Shown here: positions 1 to 7,897 of the stretch, one piece after another | How positions within the stretch are numbered: the first letter of the stretch is position 1 | Layout: each line of letters starts with the position of its first letter | Assembly (NCBI GenBank): GCA_902781945.1 | Contig: CACZLE010000013.1 | Location: 1 to 38,557 of the forward strand | Reading direction: 5' to 3' | From: an uncultured Eubacteriales bacterium | GTDB lineage: Bacteria > Bacillota > Clostridia > Christensenellales > Aristaeellaceae | DNA: 38,557 nucleotides | Made by a program: the position numbers and the translations under genes | The notes under the pieces: generated by a model | Database searches by the model: none | The model's input: only the letters and a program-made list of their open reading frames with translations | Told to the model about the DNA's origin: nothing

Positions 1-66
1 AAAAATGTCTGATATCATACCACGATGTAGCGCCGTATACCTGACCGGTATGTACGGTGCAATGGG

Positions 67-89
67 AGGGAGGGGATTAACCCCTCTCT
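67..89 (+). promoter_or_regulatory. Hairpin upstream of the PIG-L gene
   Basis: An inverted repeat pairs positions 67-75 (AGGGAGGGG) with 81-89 (CCCCTCTCT) around a 5-nt loop, with one G-T wobble. No T-run follows, so it is not a normal intrinsic terminator. It lies 39 nt before the gene start and could be a leader structure or the end of an upstream unit. A TATTAT box at 94-99 follows it, with no clear -35. Confidence 0.35.
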
Positions 90-127
90 ACCCTATTATA
101 TCTGCGGAAAATGGGAGGATAAAGAGT

Positions 128-910
128 ATGCTCACCTTTTTGATGATCGGCGCGCACCCTGACGATATGGATACCCTGGCCGGCGGCCTGGCCATGAAGC
201 TCATAGATCGGGGACACAGGGCTGTTTTCCTTTCCATCACCAACGGCAACGCCGGGCATATGTCCATGGACAAGGACGCCTTGCGCCTGTGCAGATTGAA
301 GGAGATGGCCGATGCCGGCGCGGTGCTGGGTCTGCAATATGACACCCTGGATCTGGACGACGGCTACCTGACGGCGGATATTCCCACCCGGGAAAAGCTG
401 ATGCGCTATATCCGCGCCTTGCGGCCGGACGTGATCATCACCCATCGCAGCTGCGATTATCACCCCGACCATCGGGCTTGCGGTCAGCTGGTGATGGATT
501 GCAGCTATTTGGTGGGGGTGCCGCTGTTCTGCCCGGATGCTCCGGCCATGCGGAAGCCGCCGGTGATCCTCTATTCCGAGGATGAATTCACCCTGCCCGC
601 GCCCTTCCGAGCGGATGTCAGCGTGCCCTGCGACAAGTATATCGACAGAAAGGTGCAGGCCACCCTGCGGCATAAATCCCAGTACTATGAATGGCTGCCC
701 TATGACGGCCATTGGACCGAGGTGCTGGAGAGCAGAACCGAGGAGGAGGCCACGGAGCGCCTGCAGGAGCGCCTGCTTCGGCGCTTTGCCGAGACCGTTG
801 CCCATTTCCCGGCGGGCTTCCCGGAGGGGACCCATTATGGCGAAGTGTTCCAGATCGATGAATACGGCGGCCCCATGACGGCGGAAATCCGCCAGGCCAT
901 GGAAGGCTGA
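128..910 (+). CDS. PIG-L/LmbE-family deacetylase
   Basis: 260 aa. This is a zinc-dependent N-deacetylase of the PIG-L/LmbE fold, whose members act on GlcNAc-type substrates such as GlcNAc-inositol, bacillithiol precursors or antibiotic intermediates. Seen in the sequence: the N-terminal metal motif AHPDD right after the first strand (LTFLMIGAHPDD) and a second His motif HPDH in CDYHPDHRA. The start is the ATG at 128 because GGGAGG lies 9 nt upstream and the conserved fold begins there; the frame is open further upstream but that part has no family similarity. A GNAT gene follows 18 nt later on the same strand, so the two may be cotranscribed. The substrate cannot be told; a sugar or diacetylchitobiose-like N-acetyl compound is the generic expectation. 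Confidence 0.88.
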   Translation: MLTFLMIGAHPDDMDTLAGGLAMKLIDRGHRAVFLSITNGNAGHMSMDKDALRLCRLKEMADAGAVLGLQYDTLDLDDGYLTADIPTREKLMRYIRALRPDVIITHRSCDYHPDHRACGQLVMDCSYLVGVPLFCPDAPAMRKPPVILYSEDEFTLPAPFRADVSVPCDKYIDRKVQATLRHKSQYYEWLPYDGHWTEVLESRTEEEATERLQERLLRRFAETVAHFPAGFPEGTHYGEVFQIDEYGGPMTAEIRQAMEG

Positions 911-928
911 AGGTATGGAGGAGCGCCC

Positions 929-1558
929 ATGTCCCTGCCAATATTCGATAATCACGATCCCCGCATCCGTTATTACGAGCTGCTGCTGGAGGCGGATATC
1001 GGCGGCATACCGGAGCTGCCGCTGCCTGCGGGGTACAGCTATGCCTTTTATCAGGATGGCGACCGGGATAATTGGATCGACATAGAAAAAAGCGCCCGGG
1101 AGTTTTCCACTGTGGAAGAGGGGAAAGAAGCCTGGGGGCGCTATTACGCGGGCCGCGAAGAAGAACTCAAGACCCGCATGGTATTCGTGGTGAACGCGGC
1201 GAGGCAAAAGGTGGCCACCGCCACGGCCTTTTATGACATCACGGGCCGGGATACCAGCGGCTCCGGGTGGCTCCATTGGGTGGCCGTGCGCCGGGAGGAG
1301 CAGGGGAAGGGATTGTCAAAGCCCCTGATCACCCACGTGCTGGCCCTCATGCGCAAAATGGGCCAGACCCACGCCAAGATCCCCACGCAGACCACCACCT
1401 GGGTGGCCTGCAAGGTATATCTGGATCTGGGGTTTAGGCCCATTGCGAAAAACCTGATCAACAGCCGGGACGGCTGGCGCATCATTCGCCGCCTCACCGA
1501 TCACCCGGCCCTCCTTACTCTCGATCCGGCTTCGGATGATGAAATACTGGGTAAATGA
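929..1558 (+). CDS. GNAT-family N-acetyltransferase
   Basis: 209 aa. Acetyl-CoA-dependent acyltransferase of unknown substrate. The acetyl-CoA-binding motif A is visible near residues 122-134 (VRREEQGKGLSKPLI, the R-x-x-G-x-G type), preceded by the W-L-H-W-V-A-V strand and followed by a helix and the segment VYLDLGFRPIAKN, which is the usual motif B region of GNATs. SD GGAGGA lies 6 nt before the ATG. It is 18 nt downstream of the PIG-L deacetylase, so a deacetylase/acetyltransferase pair on one transcript is plausible. Its last 44 nt overlap the 3' end of the convergent exporter gene, so no separate terminator fits between them. Confidence 0.85.
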   Translation: MSLPIFDNHDPRIRYYELLLEADIGGIPELPLPAGYSYAFYQDGDRDNWIDIEKSAREFSTVEEGKEAWGRYYAGREEELKTRMVFVVNAARQKVATATAFYDITGRDTSGSGWLHWVAVRREEQGKGLSKPLITHVLALMRKMGQTHAKIPTQTTTWVACKVYLDLGFRPIAKNLINSRDGWRIIRRLTDHPALLTLDPASDDEILGK

Positions 1559-3731
1559 CCCACCGGTCCAGCAATTGAAGGAGTCTGGGCAGCAGAAACA
1601 GCACCAGTGCCACGGAGACCACGGCCCCGCGCCCCAGCATGGTGCCGATGGAGGAAATATAGAACACCGAGCTTACGATGCCCACTGAAAATCCCGCCAC
1701 GATCAGCGCCATGCCGCTGGTCAGCACCGTCGGCAGCGACAGGCGAATGGCCTCCGCAGCCGACGCTTTTTTGTTGTGACCCCGCCTCAATTCCCGGTAA
1801 TGACTGGTAAGCAGGATGCCGTAATCGATGGTGGCGCCCATCTGCAGGGCCACGCAGATCAGATAGCACATGAAGAAGATGCTGCCGTCATACCAGTTGG
1901 AGAAAGCCATGTTGATCCAGATGGCCCCCTGGATCACGCACACCAGCAGCAGCGGGATCACCAGGGATTTGAAGGAGATCAGCACGATCAGAAACACCAG
2001 CCCGATGGTGATGAAGCTTACCCGCCGCATGTCCGCGGAGAAGGAGGTGGCGATGTCGTCGATGGCCAGCAGCATGCCCGCCATGGCGGTGTCCTCGCCG
2101 CACAGCTCCCGCATGATGCCCTTGATTTCGGTGATGACTTCGTGCACGTGGGGATCGCTGTAAGACAGCTCCATATCCAGCAGCATGCGGGAATAATGGG
2201 GACCGTTGAAGGCATTTTCCGCCGTTTGCAGCAACTCCTGGGCGGATTTCAGCTGATCCATGGTCCCTTCCGGCAGCAGGAAGGCGATGCGCCCCAGGGA
2301 ATCCGAAAGCTGCCTGACCAACGCGTCTCCGCGGATGGGAAACCGGATATTCAGCATCCGGGCCAGGGCGTTCACGCTGCCCTCGTCCCGTCCCAGCAGC
2401 GCGGCCACCTCGGCGGCATTCTGATATATGGTCACGGCGGCCTTGCCCGTGGTGACCATGGACATCACGTCCTTGACCACGGGTACGCCTTCCGCTGTGA
2501 TCCCTTGCAGCAGCTCGGCCAACTGCTGCTGTCGGGCGACGCCTTCATCGCTGTCATCCCGGGGAAAGAGCACCACGATCTGGTTGGATTGGCCGAACAG
2601 CTCCGTTACCTGCTGCGCCCCCGCGCCCATATCCCGGATGGTGTAGGTGTATACGTTTTTGCTTTGCAAACCCGCGCCCAGGGCGATCAGCAGGATCAGC
2701 GCCAGCGGCAGCAGGCCGTGCAGCGCGCTGGAAGCGCCCTCCATCCAGCTGCCCTTCAAGGGCAGAGGCTTGTGGGCGGTTTTGTCCAGCAGCGGGGCGA
2801 ACAGGGTCAAAAGCCCCGGCATGAACAGGAACACCGTCAGCATGCTGATGAGAATTCCCTTGGCTAGCACGATGCCGATGTCAAAGCCGATGGTGAAGCG
2901 CATGAACACCAGCGCCAGCATGCCCGCCACGGTGGTCAGGGCGCTGGAGGCGATGGGCATAAAGGCCCCGCTCAGGGCCTGAGCCATGGCCTCGCGGGGA
3001 GCCAGCCCCTGCCTGCGCAGCCGGTCAAAGGCGTTCATCAGCATGATGGAGTAGTCCATGGCCAGGGCCAATTGCAGGATGGCCGTCACGGCGAAGGTGA
3101 TAAAGGAAATGGAAGGGAAGATCCAGTTGGTGCCCATGTTGATAAGGATGGACACCGCGATGACCAGAAAGAAGATCACGGGCTCGAACCAGGAGCGGGT
3201 CATGGCCAGCAGGATGGCGAATACGATGGCACAGGATACCGCCATTACCAGCGGCATTTCCCGCAGGATGCTTTCCTGCAGGTCCCGGCTGTCCTGGGCC
3301 GCGCCGCTGATCAGGTGGGGAACATCCGCCAGCATGCCGTCCACGGCTTCCAGGGCCGCTTCCTCCTGACCGGCGTTCAGGGTGACGCGGATCAGGCGAT
3401 AGCGGTGCCCGTCCCGCTCTGTGACGCCGGCTGCCGGATCATGGGCCGCCGTCAGCACGCCGTCCAGCAAGCCGATCTGCCCGGCGTACTCCGCGGCGGC
3501 TGCTTCATCCGCGTCGATCAGCACCACCGACATGAAGGAGGTCTGTTCAAATTCCCCGTTCATCAGATCCAGGCCGCGTTTGGTGTCCGTATCCTCGTTC
3601 AGATAGGCGGTCAGATCATAGTTGACCCGCGTTCTGCCGATGGACAGGGCGGCCACCACGGCGGCAACCAGCAGCAAAAAGAGCCATACCGCACGAAAGC
3701 GCACAATGAACCCCGCGATCTTTTCCTTCAA
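1515..3731 (-). CDS. MMPL/RND-superfamily exporter
   Basis: 738 aa. Proton-driven exporter of the MMPL/RND superfamily, the type that in Gram-positives moves lipids, hydrophobic compounds or drugs. Two homologous halves are visible. Each has one N-terminal membrane helix, a large extracytoplasmic loop (about residues 35-165 and 350-530) and a cluster of five helices; the first cluster carries LALAMDYSIMLMNAFDRLRRQG and the second LQMGATIDYGILLTSHYRELR, the D-Y-(S/G) pattern of this family. The start is a TTG codon: AGGAAGGA stands 6 nt upstream, and the nearest in-phase ATG would remove the first helix. A perfect 8-bp inverted repeat sits just upstream. No regulator gene is adjacent. Confidence 0.9.
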   Translation of the reverse strand: MKEKIAGFIVRFRAVWLFLLLVAAVVAALSIGRTRVNYDLTAYLNEDTDTKRGLDLMNGEFEQTSFMSVVLIDADEAAAAEYAGQIGLLDGVLTAAHDPAAGVTERDGHRYRLIRVTLNAGQEEAALEAVDGMLADVPHLISGAAQDSRDLQESILREMPLVMAVSCAIVFAILLAMTRSWFEPVIFFLVIAVSILINMGTNWIFPSISFITFAVTAILQLALAMDYSIMLMNAFDRLRRQGLAPREAMAQALSGAFMPIASSALTTVAGMLALVFMRFTIGFDIGIVLAKGILISMLTVFLFMPGLLTLFAPLLDKTAHKPLPLKGSWMEGASSALHGLLPLALILLIALGAGLQSKNVYTYTIRDMGAGAQQVTELFGQSNQIVVLFPRDDSDEGVARQQQLAELLQGITAEGVPVVKDVMSMVTTGKAAVTIYQNAAEVAALLGRDEGSVNALARMLNIRFPIRGDALVRQLSDSLGRIAFLLPEGTMDQLKSAQELLQTAENAFNGPHYSRMLLDMELSYSDPHVHEVITEIKGIMRELCGEDTAMAGMLLAIDDIATSFSADMRRVSFITIGLVFLIVLISFKSLVIPLLLVCVIQGAIWINMAFSNWYDGSIFFMCYLICVALQMGATIDYGILLTSHYRELRRGHNKKASAAEAIRLSLPTVLTSGMALIVAGFSVGIVSSVFYISSIGTMLGRGAVVSVALVLFLLPRLLQLLDRWVIYPVFHHPKPDRE

Positions 3732-3747
3732 AGCATTCCTTCCTCTC

Positions 3748-3764
3748 GGGTGGACAGTCCACCC
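3748..3764. promoter_or_regulatory. Perfect palindrome, likely repressor operator of the exporter
   Basis: GGGTGGAC (3748-3755), one central A, then GTCCACCC (3757-3764): 8 bp of perfect dyad symmetry. It lies 16 nt upstream of the exporter's TTG start and downstream of a TATTAT box read on the minus strand at 3781-3776, which is where a repressor would block transcription. Compact 17-bp dyads of this sort are typical of TetR- or MarR-type binding sites, but no such regulator is encoded nearby. As RNA it could also form a hairpin. Confidence 0.55.
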
Positions 3765-3783
3765 ATTCCAGTGCTATAATATT

Positions 3784-4350
3784 TCAGACTTCGGTGCCCA
3801 TGAGGCCCAGCTCCGCGGCGTAGGGCTTCATGCCCTCGATGCAGAGGGCGGCCACGTCCCGCACCTCCATGCCCAGCATCTCGCAGCCGCGTTTGATCAG
3901 CTCCCGGTCACACTTGGCCGCGAACTTCTTGTCCTTGAACTTCTTCATGAAACTGGAGACCTCCAGGTCATTGAGCCCATGGGGACGCATGCGGGCACAG
4001 GCGCCGATGATGCCGGTCAGCTCGTCCACCGTGAACAGGGATTTTTCCATGTCCGTGACGGGCTCCACGTCCGTGCAGATGCCATACCCGTGGGACAGGA
4101 TAGCCCGCACCTCCTCCGGTTCCAATCCGGCAGCTAAAAGCGGCTCCTCCGTGTGCTGCAAATGCTCCTCGGGGTATTTTTCATAGTCGTAATCGTGCAG
4201 ATAGCCGATGGCCATCCAGTGCTCCACGTCCGCGCCGAAATGCTTCGCCATGGCGCCCATGGCCGCCGATACGCTCTGGGCGTGATGGATCAGGTGATCC
4301 TCGGTCACCATGGTGGCGTTCAGTTCCTTGGCTCTTGCCAGCGTCAGCAT
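3784..4350 (-). CDS. HD-domain hydrolase
   Basis: 188 aa. Metal-dependent phosphohydrolase of the HD superfamily, likely a cytosolic nucleotidase or phosphatase; the substrate is unknown. Visible residues include the His near the start (DHLIHHAQSVSAAM), the defining HD pair in GYLHDYDYEKYPEEH, a further His cluster (EEHLQHTEEP) and ILSHGYG. The start is the ATG at 4350 because AAAGGAGG lies 8 nt upstream; the frame stays open 48 nt further without a ribosome site. It is divergent from the YgjP-type gene across 81 nt that hold a promoter for this gene. It ends 52 nt before the exporter start, with no terminator seen. Confidence 0.85.
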   Translation of the reverse strand: MLTLARAKELNATMVTEDHLIHHAQSVSAAMGAMAKHFGADVEHWMAIGYLHDYDYEKYPEEHLQHTEEPLLAAGLEPEEVRAILSHGYGICTDVEPVTDMEKSLFTVDELTGIIGACARMRPHGLNDLEVSSFMKKFKDKKFAAKCDRELIKRGCEMLGMEVRDVAALCIEGMKPYAAELGLMGTEV

Positions 4351-4384
4351 GCAATCCGCCTCCTTTGCAGGTCGATTGCCTATC

Positions 4385-4413
4385 AGTTTACTACACATTC
4401 AGGGATTTATCAA
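4385..4413 (-). promoter_or_regulatory. Promoter of the HD-domain gene
   Basis: On the minus strand TTGATA (4413-4408), a 17-nt spacer and TAAACT (4390-4385). Transcription would start about 25 nt before the ATG at 4350, leaving room for the AAAGGAGG site. Confidence 0.6.
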
Positions 4414-4431
4414 TCTTTTTGTGAGGGATAT

Positions 4432-4998
4432 ATGCAGCCGTCCGTTCAGTTCAGCATCATCCGCAGCAACCGCAAAACCATCTGCATGAAGGTGATCTCC
4501 CCGGAAAAGGTGGAGGTGCGCGCACCGCTGCGCATGCCCACCCAGGACATCCAGGGCTTTATCCAGAAAAATGAAAAGTGGCTGGAAAAGCATATTGCGC
4601 AGATGCGGGAAGCGCGGGAGAAGATGGGGGAAAGCAAGCCCTTCACACTGGAGGAGATCCGCGCCCTGGCCCAGCAGGCCGTTGATACGCTGCCGGGACG
4701 GCTGCAATACTATGCGCCCCTGGTGGGCGTCAGCTATGGCCGCGTCACCGTTCGGTGCCAGAAAACCAAATGGGGCAGCTGCTCCTCCCAGGGCAACCTC
4801 AATTTCAATTGCCTGCTGATGCTCTGCCCGCCGGAGGTGTTGGATTATATCGTGGTGCACGAGCTTTGCCACCGCAAGGAACTCAACCACTCTCCTCGCT
4901 TCTGGGCGGAGGTGGAGCGGGTGATGCCGGATTACAAAAGGCATCGGGACTGGCTCAAGCAGAACGGCAGCCGATTGATCGGGCGTATCCCCGAATGA
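4432..4998 (+). CDS. YgjP-like zinc metallopeptidase (DUF45)
   Basis: 188 aa. Predicted zinc-dependent metallopeptidase of the YgjP/WLM (M48-related) type. The catalytic signature is VVHELCHRKELNHSPRFW: HExxH with the third ligand His four residues further (ELNH), the arrangement usual for this family. The upstream KTKWGSCSSQGNLNFN stretch is also a family hallmark. The ATG at 4432 is chosen since GAGGG precedes it by 4-5 nt and the protein then starts at the conserved V-Q-F-S-I-I-R-S-x-R-K-T segment. The stop codon runs into the terminator of the convergent degV-type gene. Physiological substrate unknown. Confidence 0.88.
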   Translation: MQPSVQFSIIRSNRKTICMKVISPEKVEVRAPLRMPTQDIQGFIQKNEKWLEKHIAQMREAREKMGESKPFTLEEIRALAQQAVDTLPGRLQYYAPLVGVSYGRVTVRCQKTKWGSCSSQGNLNFNCLLMLCPPEVLDYIVVHELCHRKELNHSPRFWAEVERVMPDYKRHRDWLKQNGSRLIGRIPE

Positions 4999-5022
4999 AA
5001 AAATCCCGCCGGGATGGCGGGA
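4998..5022 (-). terminator. Intrinsic terminator of the DegV gene
   Basis: Read on the minus strand: stem TCCCGCC (5022-5016), 5-nt loop, GGCGGGA (5010-5004), then six Ts. It overlaps the stop codon of the convergent YgjP-type gene and probably insulates both. Confidence 0.85.
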
Positions 5023-5034
5023 TGAACATGCGGT

Positions 5035-5910
5035 TTATTGCGGCCTCTCCTTGCCGAAGAAGCAGATGGCCAGGGTGCCCGGCCCGCAATGCGCGCCGAT
5101 GACGGGTCCCACGTTCTCGATGGGGATATCGCCCAGGGCGGGAACCAGCTCCAGCAGGCGGTCCTTGAGCAGCTTGGCGTCCTCGGGATCGTCCGCATGC
5201 ACGATGATGGCGTCGGCCTCGGCGGGATCGTCGATGTTGTCCCGGGTCTTTTCCGCCAGATAGTTGATGGCCTTGTGGCGTCCACGCACCTTGTCCACGC
5301 TCACCATCAGGCCGTCCCGGCTCTCGATGATGATGGGCTTCAGGTTCAGCATGGTGCCCAGGGCCGCGGCCACGGGCTTGATGCGCCCGCCGCGCTTGAG
5401 GTATTTGAGGTCGTCCACCGTCACCCAAGCCTGGGCCTTCATGTAGTTGGCCTCCACCCAGTCCGCGATCTCGTCCATGGATTTGCCGGCCTTGTACATG
5501 CGGTGGGCCTTCAATACCAGGATGGTCTGGGGCGCGGAGATGGACAGGGTGTCCACCACGCGGTAGGTGCGCTCGGGATATTTTTCCTTCAGCTCCGCCA
5601 AAGCGCTGCGCATGGCCGTGATGGTGCTGCTCATCTTGCTGGAGAAGGCGATGAACAGGATGTCCTGGCCCGCCGCGAAGATGGGCTCGAAGATCTCCAG
5701 ATAAGCGGCCTCGTTGAGGGAGGCGGTGACGGGCGCCGCGCCCGCGCGCATTTTATCGTAATAGGTTTTATGGTCAATGGTCTGGCCAAGGTCGTCAAAG
5801 TACTCTTTCCCGTCCAGGGAATAGGGCATATAGACCACCGGGATATCGCATTCCACCTTCAGGCGATAGGGCATATCGCTGTCGCTGTCGGTCATCAGAA
5901 TGTAACTCAT
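5035..5910 (-). CDS. DegV family fatty-acid-binding protein
   Basis: 291 aa, the normal DegV length. Family members bind fatty acids and, as FakB-type proteins, present them to a fatty-acid kinase (FakA). The N-terminal signature is ILMTDSDSDMPY, with the conserved T-D-S-x-(S/A)-D-(L/M)-P pattern. Further family marks are the FSSKMSSTITAMRSAL loop that contacts the carboxylate, the LKYLKRGGRI segment and the GPVIGAHCGPGTLAICF C-terminus with its conserved His and GPG. The start is the ATG at 5910 because AGGAGG lies 5 nt upstream; 9 further upstream codons are open but have no SD. No FakA partner lies in this window, so the kinase would be encoded elsewhere. It has its own promoter and terminator. 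Confidence 0.93.
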   Translation of the reverse strand: MSYILMTDSDSDMPYRLKVECDIPVVYMPYSLDGKEYFDDLGQTIDHKTYYDKMRAGAAPVTASLNEAAYLEIFEPIFAAGQDILFIAFSSKMSSTITAMRSALAELKEKYPERTYRVVDTLSISAPQTILVLKAHRMYKAGKSMDEIADWVEANYMKAQAWVTVDDLKYLKRGGRIKPVAAALGTMLNLKPIIIESRDGLMVSVDKVRGRHKAINYLAEKTRDNIDDPAEADAIIVHADDPEDAKLLKDRLLELVPALGDIPIENVGPVIGAHCGPGTLAICFFGKERPQ

Positions 5911-5942
5911 GGTCCCCTCCTGTGTGCATAGTTTCAAACTAT

Positions 5943-5971
5943 ATTTTATATGCTGCCGGGGAAAAATGCAA
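5943..5971 (-). promoter_or_regulatory. Promoter of the DegV gene
   Basis: Minus strand TTGCAT (5971-5966), 17-nt spacer, TAAAAT (5948-5943). The predicted start is about 25 nt upstream of the ATG at 5910. It faces away from the VanX-type gene's promoter in the same intergenic gap. Confidence 0.55.
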
Positions 5972-5977
5972 GAAATA

Positions 5978-6005
5978 TTACAAATTCGGAACCGCTTGCC
6001 ATAAT
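5978..6005 (+). promoter_or_regulatory. Candidate promoter of the VanX-type gene
   Basis: TTACAA (5978-5983), 16-nt spacer, CATAAT (6000-6005), 24 nt before the ATG at 6029. Matches are moderate, so this is a weaker call than the others in the window. Confidence 0.4.
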
Positions 6006-6028
6006 TTTGACAGAAAAGGAGAAGAAAA

Positions 6029-6676
6029 ATGGGCGTGATGAACAGCGCGGGCTTCGTTTCCGCGGGCCGGGTGATCCCGGAGGTGCTGACGGATATCCGC
6101 TATTACACCAGCTTCAATTTTGTGGGGGAGCGCATCGACGGCTACATGGCCCCCTGCGCCCTCATGACCCGGCAGACAGCCCTGGCCTTGCGGGAGGTCA
6201 GCCGCCAGGCGCTGGAGCGGGGCTATCGCCTGAAAATCTTTGACGCCTATCGCCCCCAGCGGGCCGTAATGCACTTTGTCCGCTGGGCGGAAAACGTGCA
6301 GGACCAGCGCATGAAGCCCTTCTTCTATCCCCAGGTGGACAAATCCCGCCTGTTCCAGGAGGGCTATATCGCCGCCCGTTCCAACCACAGCCGGGGCAGC
6401 ACGGTGGACTTGACCCTGTTTGATATGCGTCAAGGCCAGGATGTGGACATGGGTGGTCCCTTCGACTTCTTCGGCGATCTCTCCCATGCCGATTATCAGG
6501 GCATCACCGACGAGCAATGGGATCACCGCATGCTGCTGCGGGACTGGATGCTGGAAAACGGCTTTAAGGGCATCAACTCTGAGTGGTGGCATTTCACATT
6601 GGCCAATGAGCCCTATCCCGACACCTATTTTGATTTTCCCGTTACCGATCTTCCAAACGAAATCAGCGCCCCCTGA
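6029..6676 (+). CDS. D-Ala-D-Ala dipeptidase, VanX/DdpX type
   Basis: 215 aa. Zinc D,D-dipeptidase of peptidase family M15D. Visible ligands and motifs: SNHSRGSTVDLTL (the S-x-H-x-x-G-x-x-x-D zinc motif) and EWWHF near the C-terminus, which holds the catalytic Glu and the third ligand His. DAYRPQRAV earlier is the Arg-containing substrate motif. No signal peptide is seen, so it acts in the cytosol, as VanX and DdpX do. SD AAGGAG precedes the ATG. There is no vanH/vanA ligase or two-component system here, so a role in D-Ala-D-Ala recycling or peptidoglycan salvage is likelier than glycopeptide resistance. The stop codon lies inside the terminator hairpin. Confidence 0.92.
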   Translation: MGVMNSAGFVSAGRVIPEVLTDIRYYTSFNFVGERIDGYMAPCALMTRQTALALREVSRQALERGYRLKIFDAYRPQRAVMHFVRWAENVQDQRMKPFFYPQVDKSRLFQEGYIAARSNHSRGSTVDLTLFDMRQGQDVDMGGPFDFFGDLSHADYQGITDEQWDHRMLLRDWMLENGFKGINSEWWHFTLANEPYPDTYFDFPVTDLPNEISAP

Positions 6677-6696
6677 GAGGCGCTGATTTTATTATT
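6661..6696 (+). terminator. Intrinsic terminator of the VanX-type gene
   Basis: Ten-base-pair perfect stem AATCAGCGCC (6661-6670) / GGCGCTGATT (6679-6688), 8-nt loop, then TTATTATT. The stop codon TGA (6674-6676) is in the loop. Confidence 0.9.
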
Positions 6697-7783
6697 ACCG
6701 CTTGATGTCGTAATTCATGTTCATCAGGTTGCGGATGGTCTGCGCGTCGTCTGTGATGTTGGCGTCGCCGTGGATGGTGTGCTTGATCACCGAGGAGGCT
6801 ACGGCGAAATTGAGCATATCCATGGGCTTGTAATCGTGCATCATGGCGTAGATGAGGCCGCTGGCGAAGGCGTCGCCGCCGCCCACGCGATCCAGGATGG
6901 TGAAGGTGAACAGCTTGCTTTCAAAGGTGTGCCCTTCATACCACATGTAGGCTTTCAGGCTGTTTTCCGAGCCGGAATGGGCATAGCGCACGTGGCGGGC
7001 GATGCATTGGATGTTGGGATAGCGCTCGATGAAGTGCTGGAACACCTCGTCCTGCTCCTCGTAGGAGGGCTGCAGGGGCACGCCGTCCTTCCAGTCGCCC
7101 TGGGCTGGGTCGCTTTCGTCCTTCCACAGATGATAGGGCTCGATGCCAAGCAGCACGTCCACGTAGGGCAGGCATTGGGTGCAGAAATCCCGGGCTTCCT
7201 CCCAGCTCCACAGGGTGGAGCGGAAATTGCCGTCAAAGGATACCGTCAGACCCAATTCCTTGGCGATTTTCAGCATGTCCAGCGTCAGTTTGGCGCAGTT
7301 GGGACTCAGGGCCGGGGTGATGCCGGACAGGTGCAGCCAGTCAAAGCCCGTCAGCAGGGCCCGCAGGTCGCAGCCGCTGAAATCGTATTCCGCCATGGCG
7401 GAATGCTTGCGGTCATAGATCACCTGGCTGGCCCGGATGCCAAAGCCGGTCTCCAGATAATAGGTGCCCAGACGGTGGGTGGGGGTTTCCTCCGGGGTGG
7501 AGAGGATCACCGGGGTGCAGTGCACGTCGCTGGAGCGCAGGGCGCGGATGGCGCTTTTGCCCAGGGAGTTATTGGGCACCACGGAGAAGAAGGTGCTGTC
7601 CACGTTCAGGCTGGCCAGCGCCAGGGCGATGTTGGCCTCGCTGCCGCCGTAGCTGGCCTCAAAGGAGGAGGTCATGCGGATCTTATCATAGTTGGGCGGG
7701 GTCAGCCGCAGCATGATTTCGCCCATGGTGATGAACTTTTTGCCGGTTTGCTGGTCTTTCAGCAGCGGATTGCCGTGGATCAT
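6695..7783 (-). CDS. PfkB-family sugar kinase, probable 2-keto-3-deoxygluconate kinase
   Basis: 362 aa. ATP-dependent ribokinase-family kinase. The best fit is KDG kinase, which phosphorylates 2-dehydro-3-deoxygluconate from uronate breakdown. Seen: the N-terminal GEIMLRL segment and the substrate-binding ASYGGSEANIALALASL block (PfkB signature 1 region), the SFDGNFRSTLW motif typical of KDG kinases, and the C-terminal signature DRVGGGDAFASGLIYAM, with the catalytic Asp in GGGDAFASG. It is somewhat longer than common KdgK proteins. It has its own promoter and lies directly downstream of an AraC regulator whose terminator separates the two transcripts. No KDPG aldolase or uronate isomerase is nearby. 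Fructokinase-like alternatives cannot be excluded. Confidence 0.85.
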   Translation of the reverse strand: MIHGNPLLKDQQTGKKFITMGEIMLRLTPPNYDKIRMTSSFEASYGGSEANIALALASLNVDSTFFSVVPNNSLGKSAIRALRSSDVHCTPVILSTPEETPTHRLGTYYLETGFGIRASQVIYDRKHSAMAEYDFSGCDLRALLTGFDWLHLSGITPALSPNCAKLTLDMLKIAKELGLTVSFDGNFRSTLWSWEEARDFCTQCLPYVDVLLGIEPYHLWKDESDPAQGDWKDGVPLQPSYEEQDEVFQHFIERYPNIQCIARHVRYAHSGSENSLKAYMWYEGHTFESKLFTFTILDRVGGGDAFASGLIYAMMHDYKPMDMLNFAVASSVIKHTIHGDANITDDAQTIRNLMNMNYDIKR

Positions 7784-7816
7784 GGAAATGCACGCTCCCT
7801 TTTGTCAGATGGCTTT

Positions 7817-7845
7817 ATTATGTCATAACCGGCATAAAACGTCAA
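7817..7845 (-). promoter_or_regulatory. Promoter of the KDG-kinase-like gene
   Basis: Minus strand TTGACG (7845-7840), 17-nt spacer, CATAAT (7822-7817). It starts right after the T-run of the AraC gene's terminator, so the kinase gene is transcribed on its own even though it is collinear with the regulator. Confidence 0.7.
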
Positions 7846-7884
7846 GAAAAAAAGCGCCCCATTGCCGTCTGGCAATGAAGCGCC
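7846..7884 (-). terminator. Intrinsic terminator of the AraC regulator gene
   Basis: Minus-strand hairpin with a GGCGC...GCGCC outer part and ATTGCC/GGCAAT inner part around a 4-nt loop (two mismatches between them), followed by seven Ts (7853-7847). Confidence 0.85.
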
Positions 7885-7897
7885 GATTGGTTTTGAC

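Noticed and set aside
1515..1558. Possible assembly error at the overlap of the GNAT and exporter genes
   Set aside because: Both reading frames run cleanly to their stops with normal family-like C-termini. A 44-nt convergent overlap is uncommon but tolerable.
5004..5022. Terminator assignment to the YgjP-type gene alone
   Set aside because: The six-base T-run lies only on the minus-strand side, so the hairpin mainly serves the DegV gene, even though it overlaps the YgjP stop.
6029..6676. Glycopeptide-resistance locus suggested by the VanX-type dipeptidase
   Set aside because: No vanH, vanA-type ligase, vanR/S or vanY is in the window, and the genes around it are unrelated. A housekeeping or salvage dipeptidase is the simpler reading.
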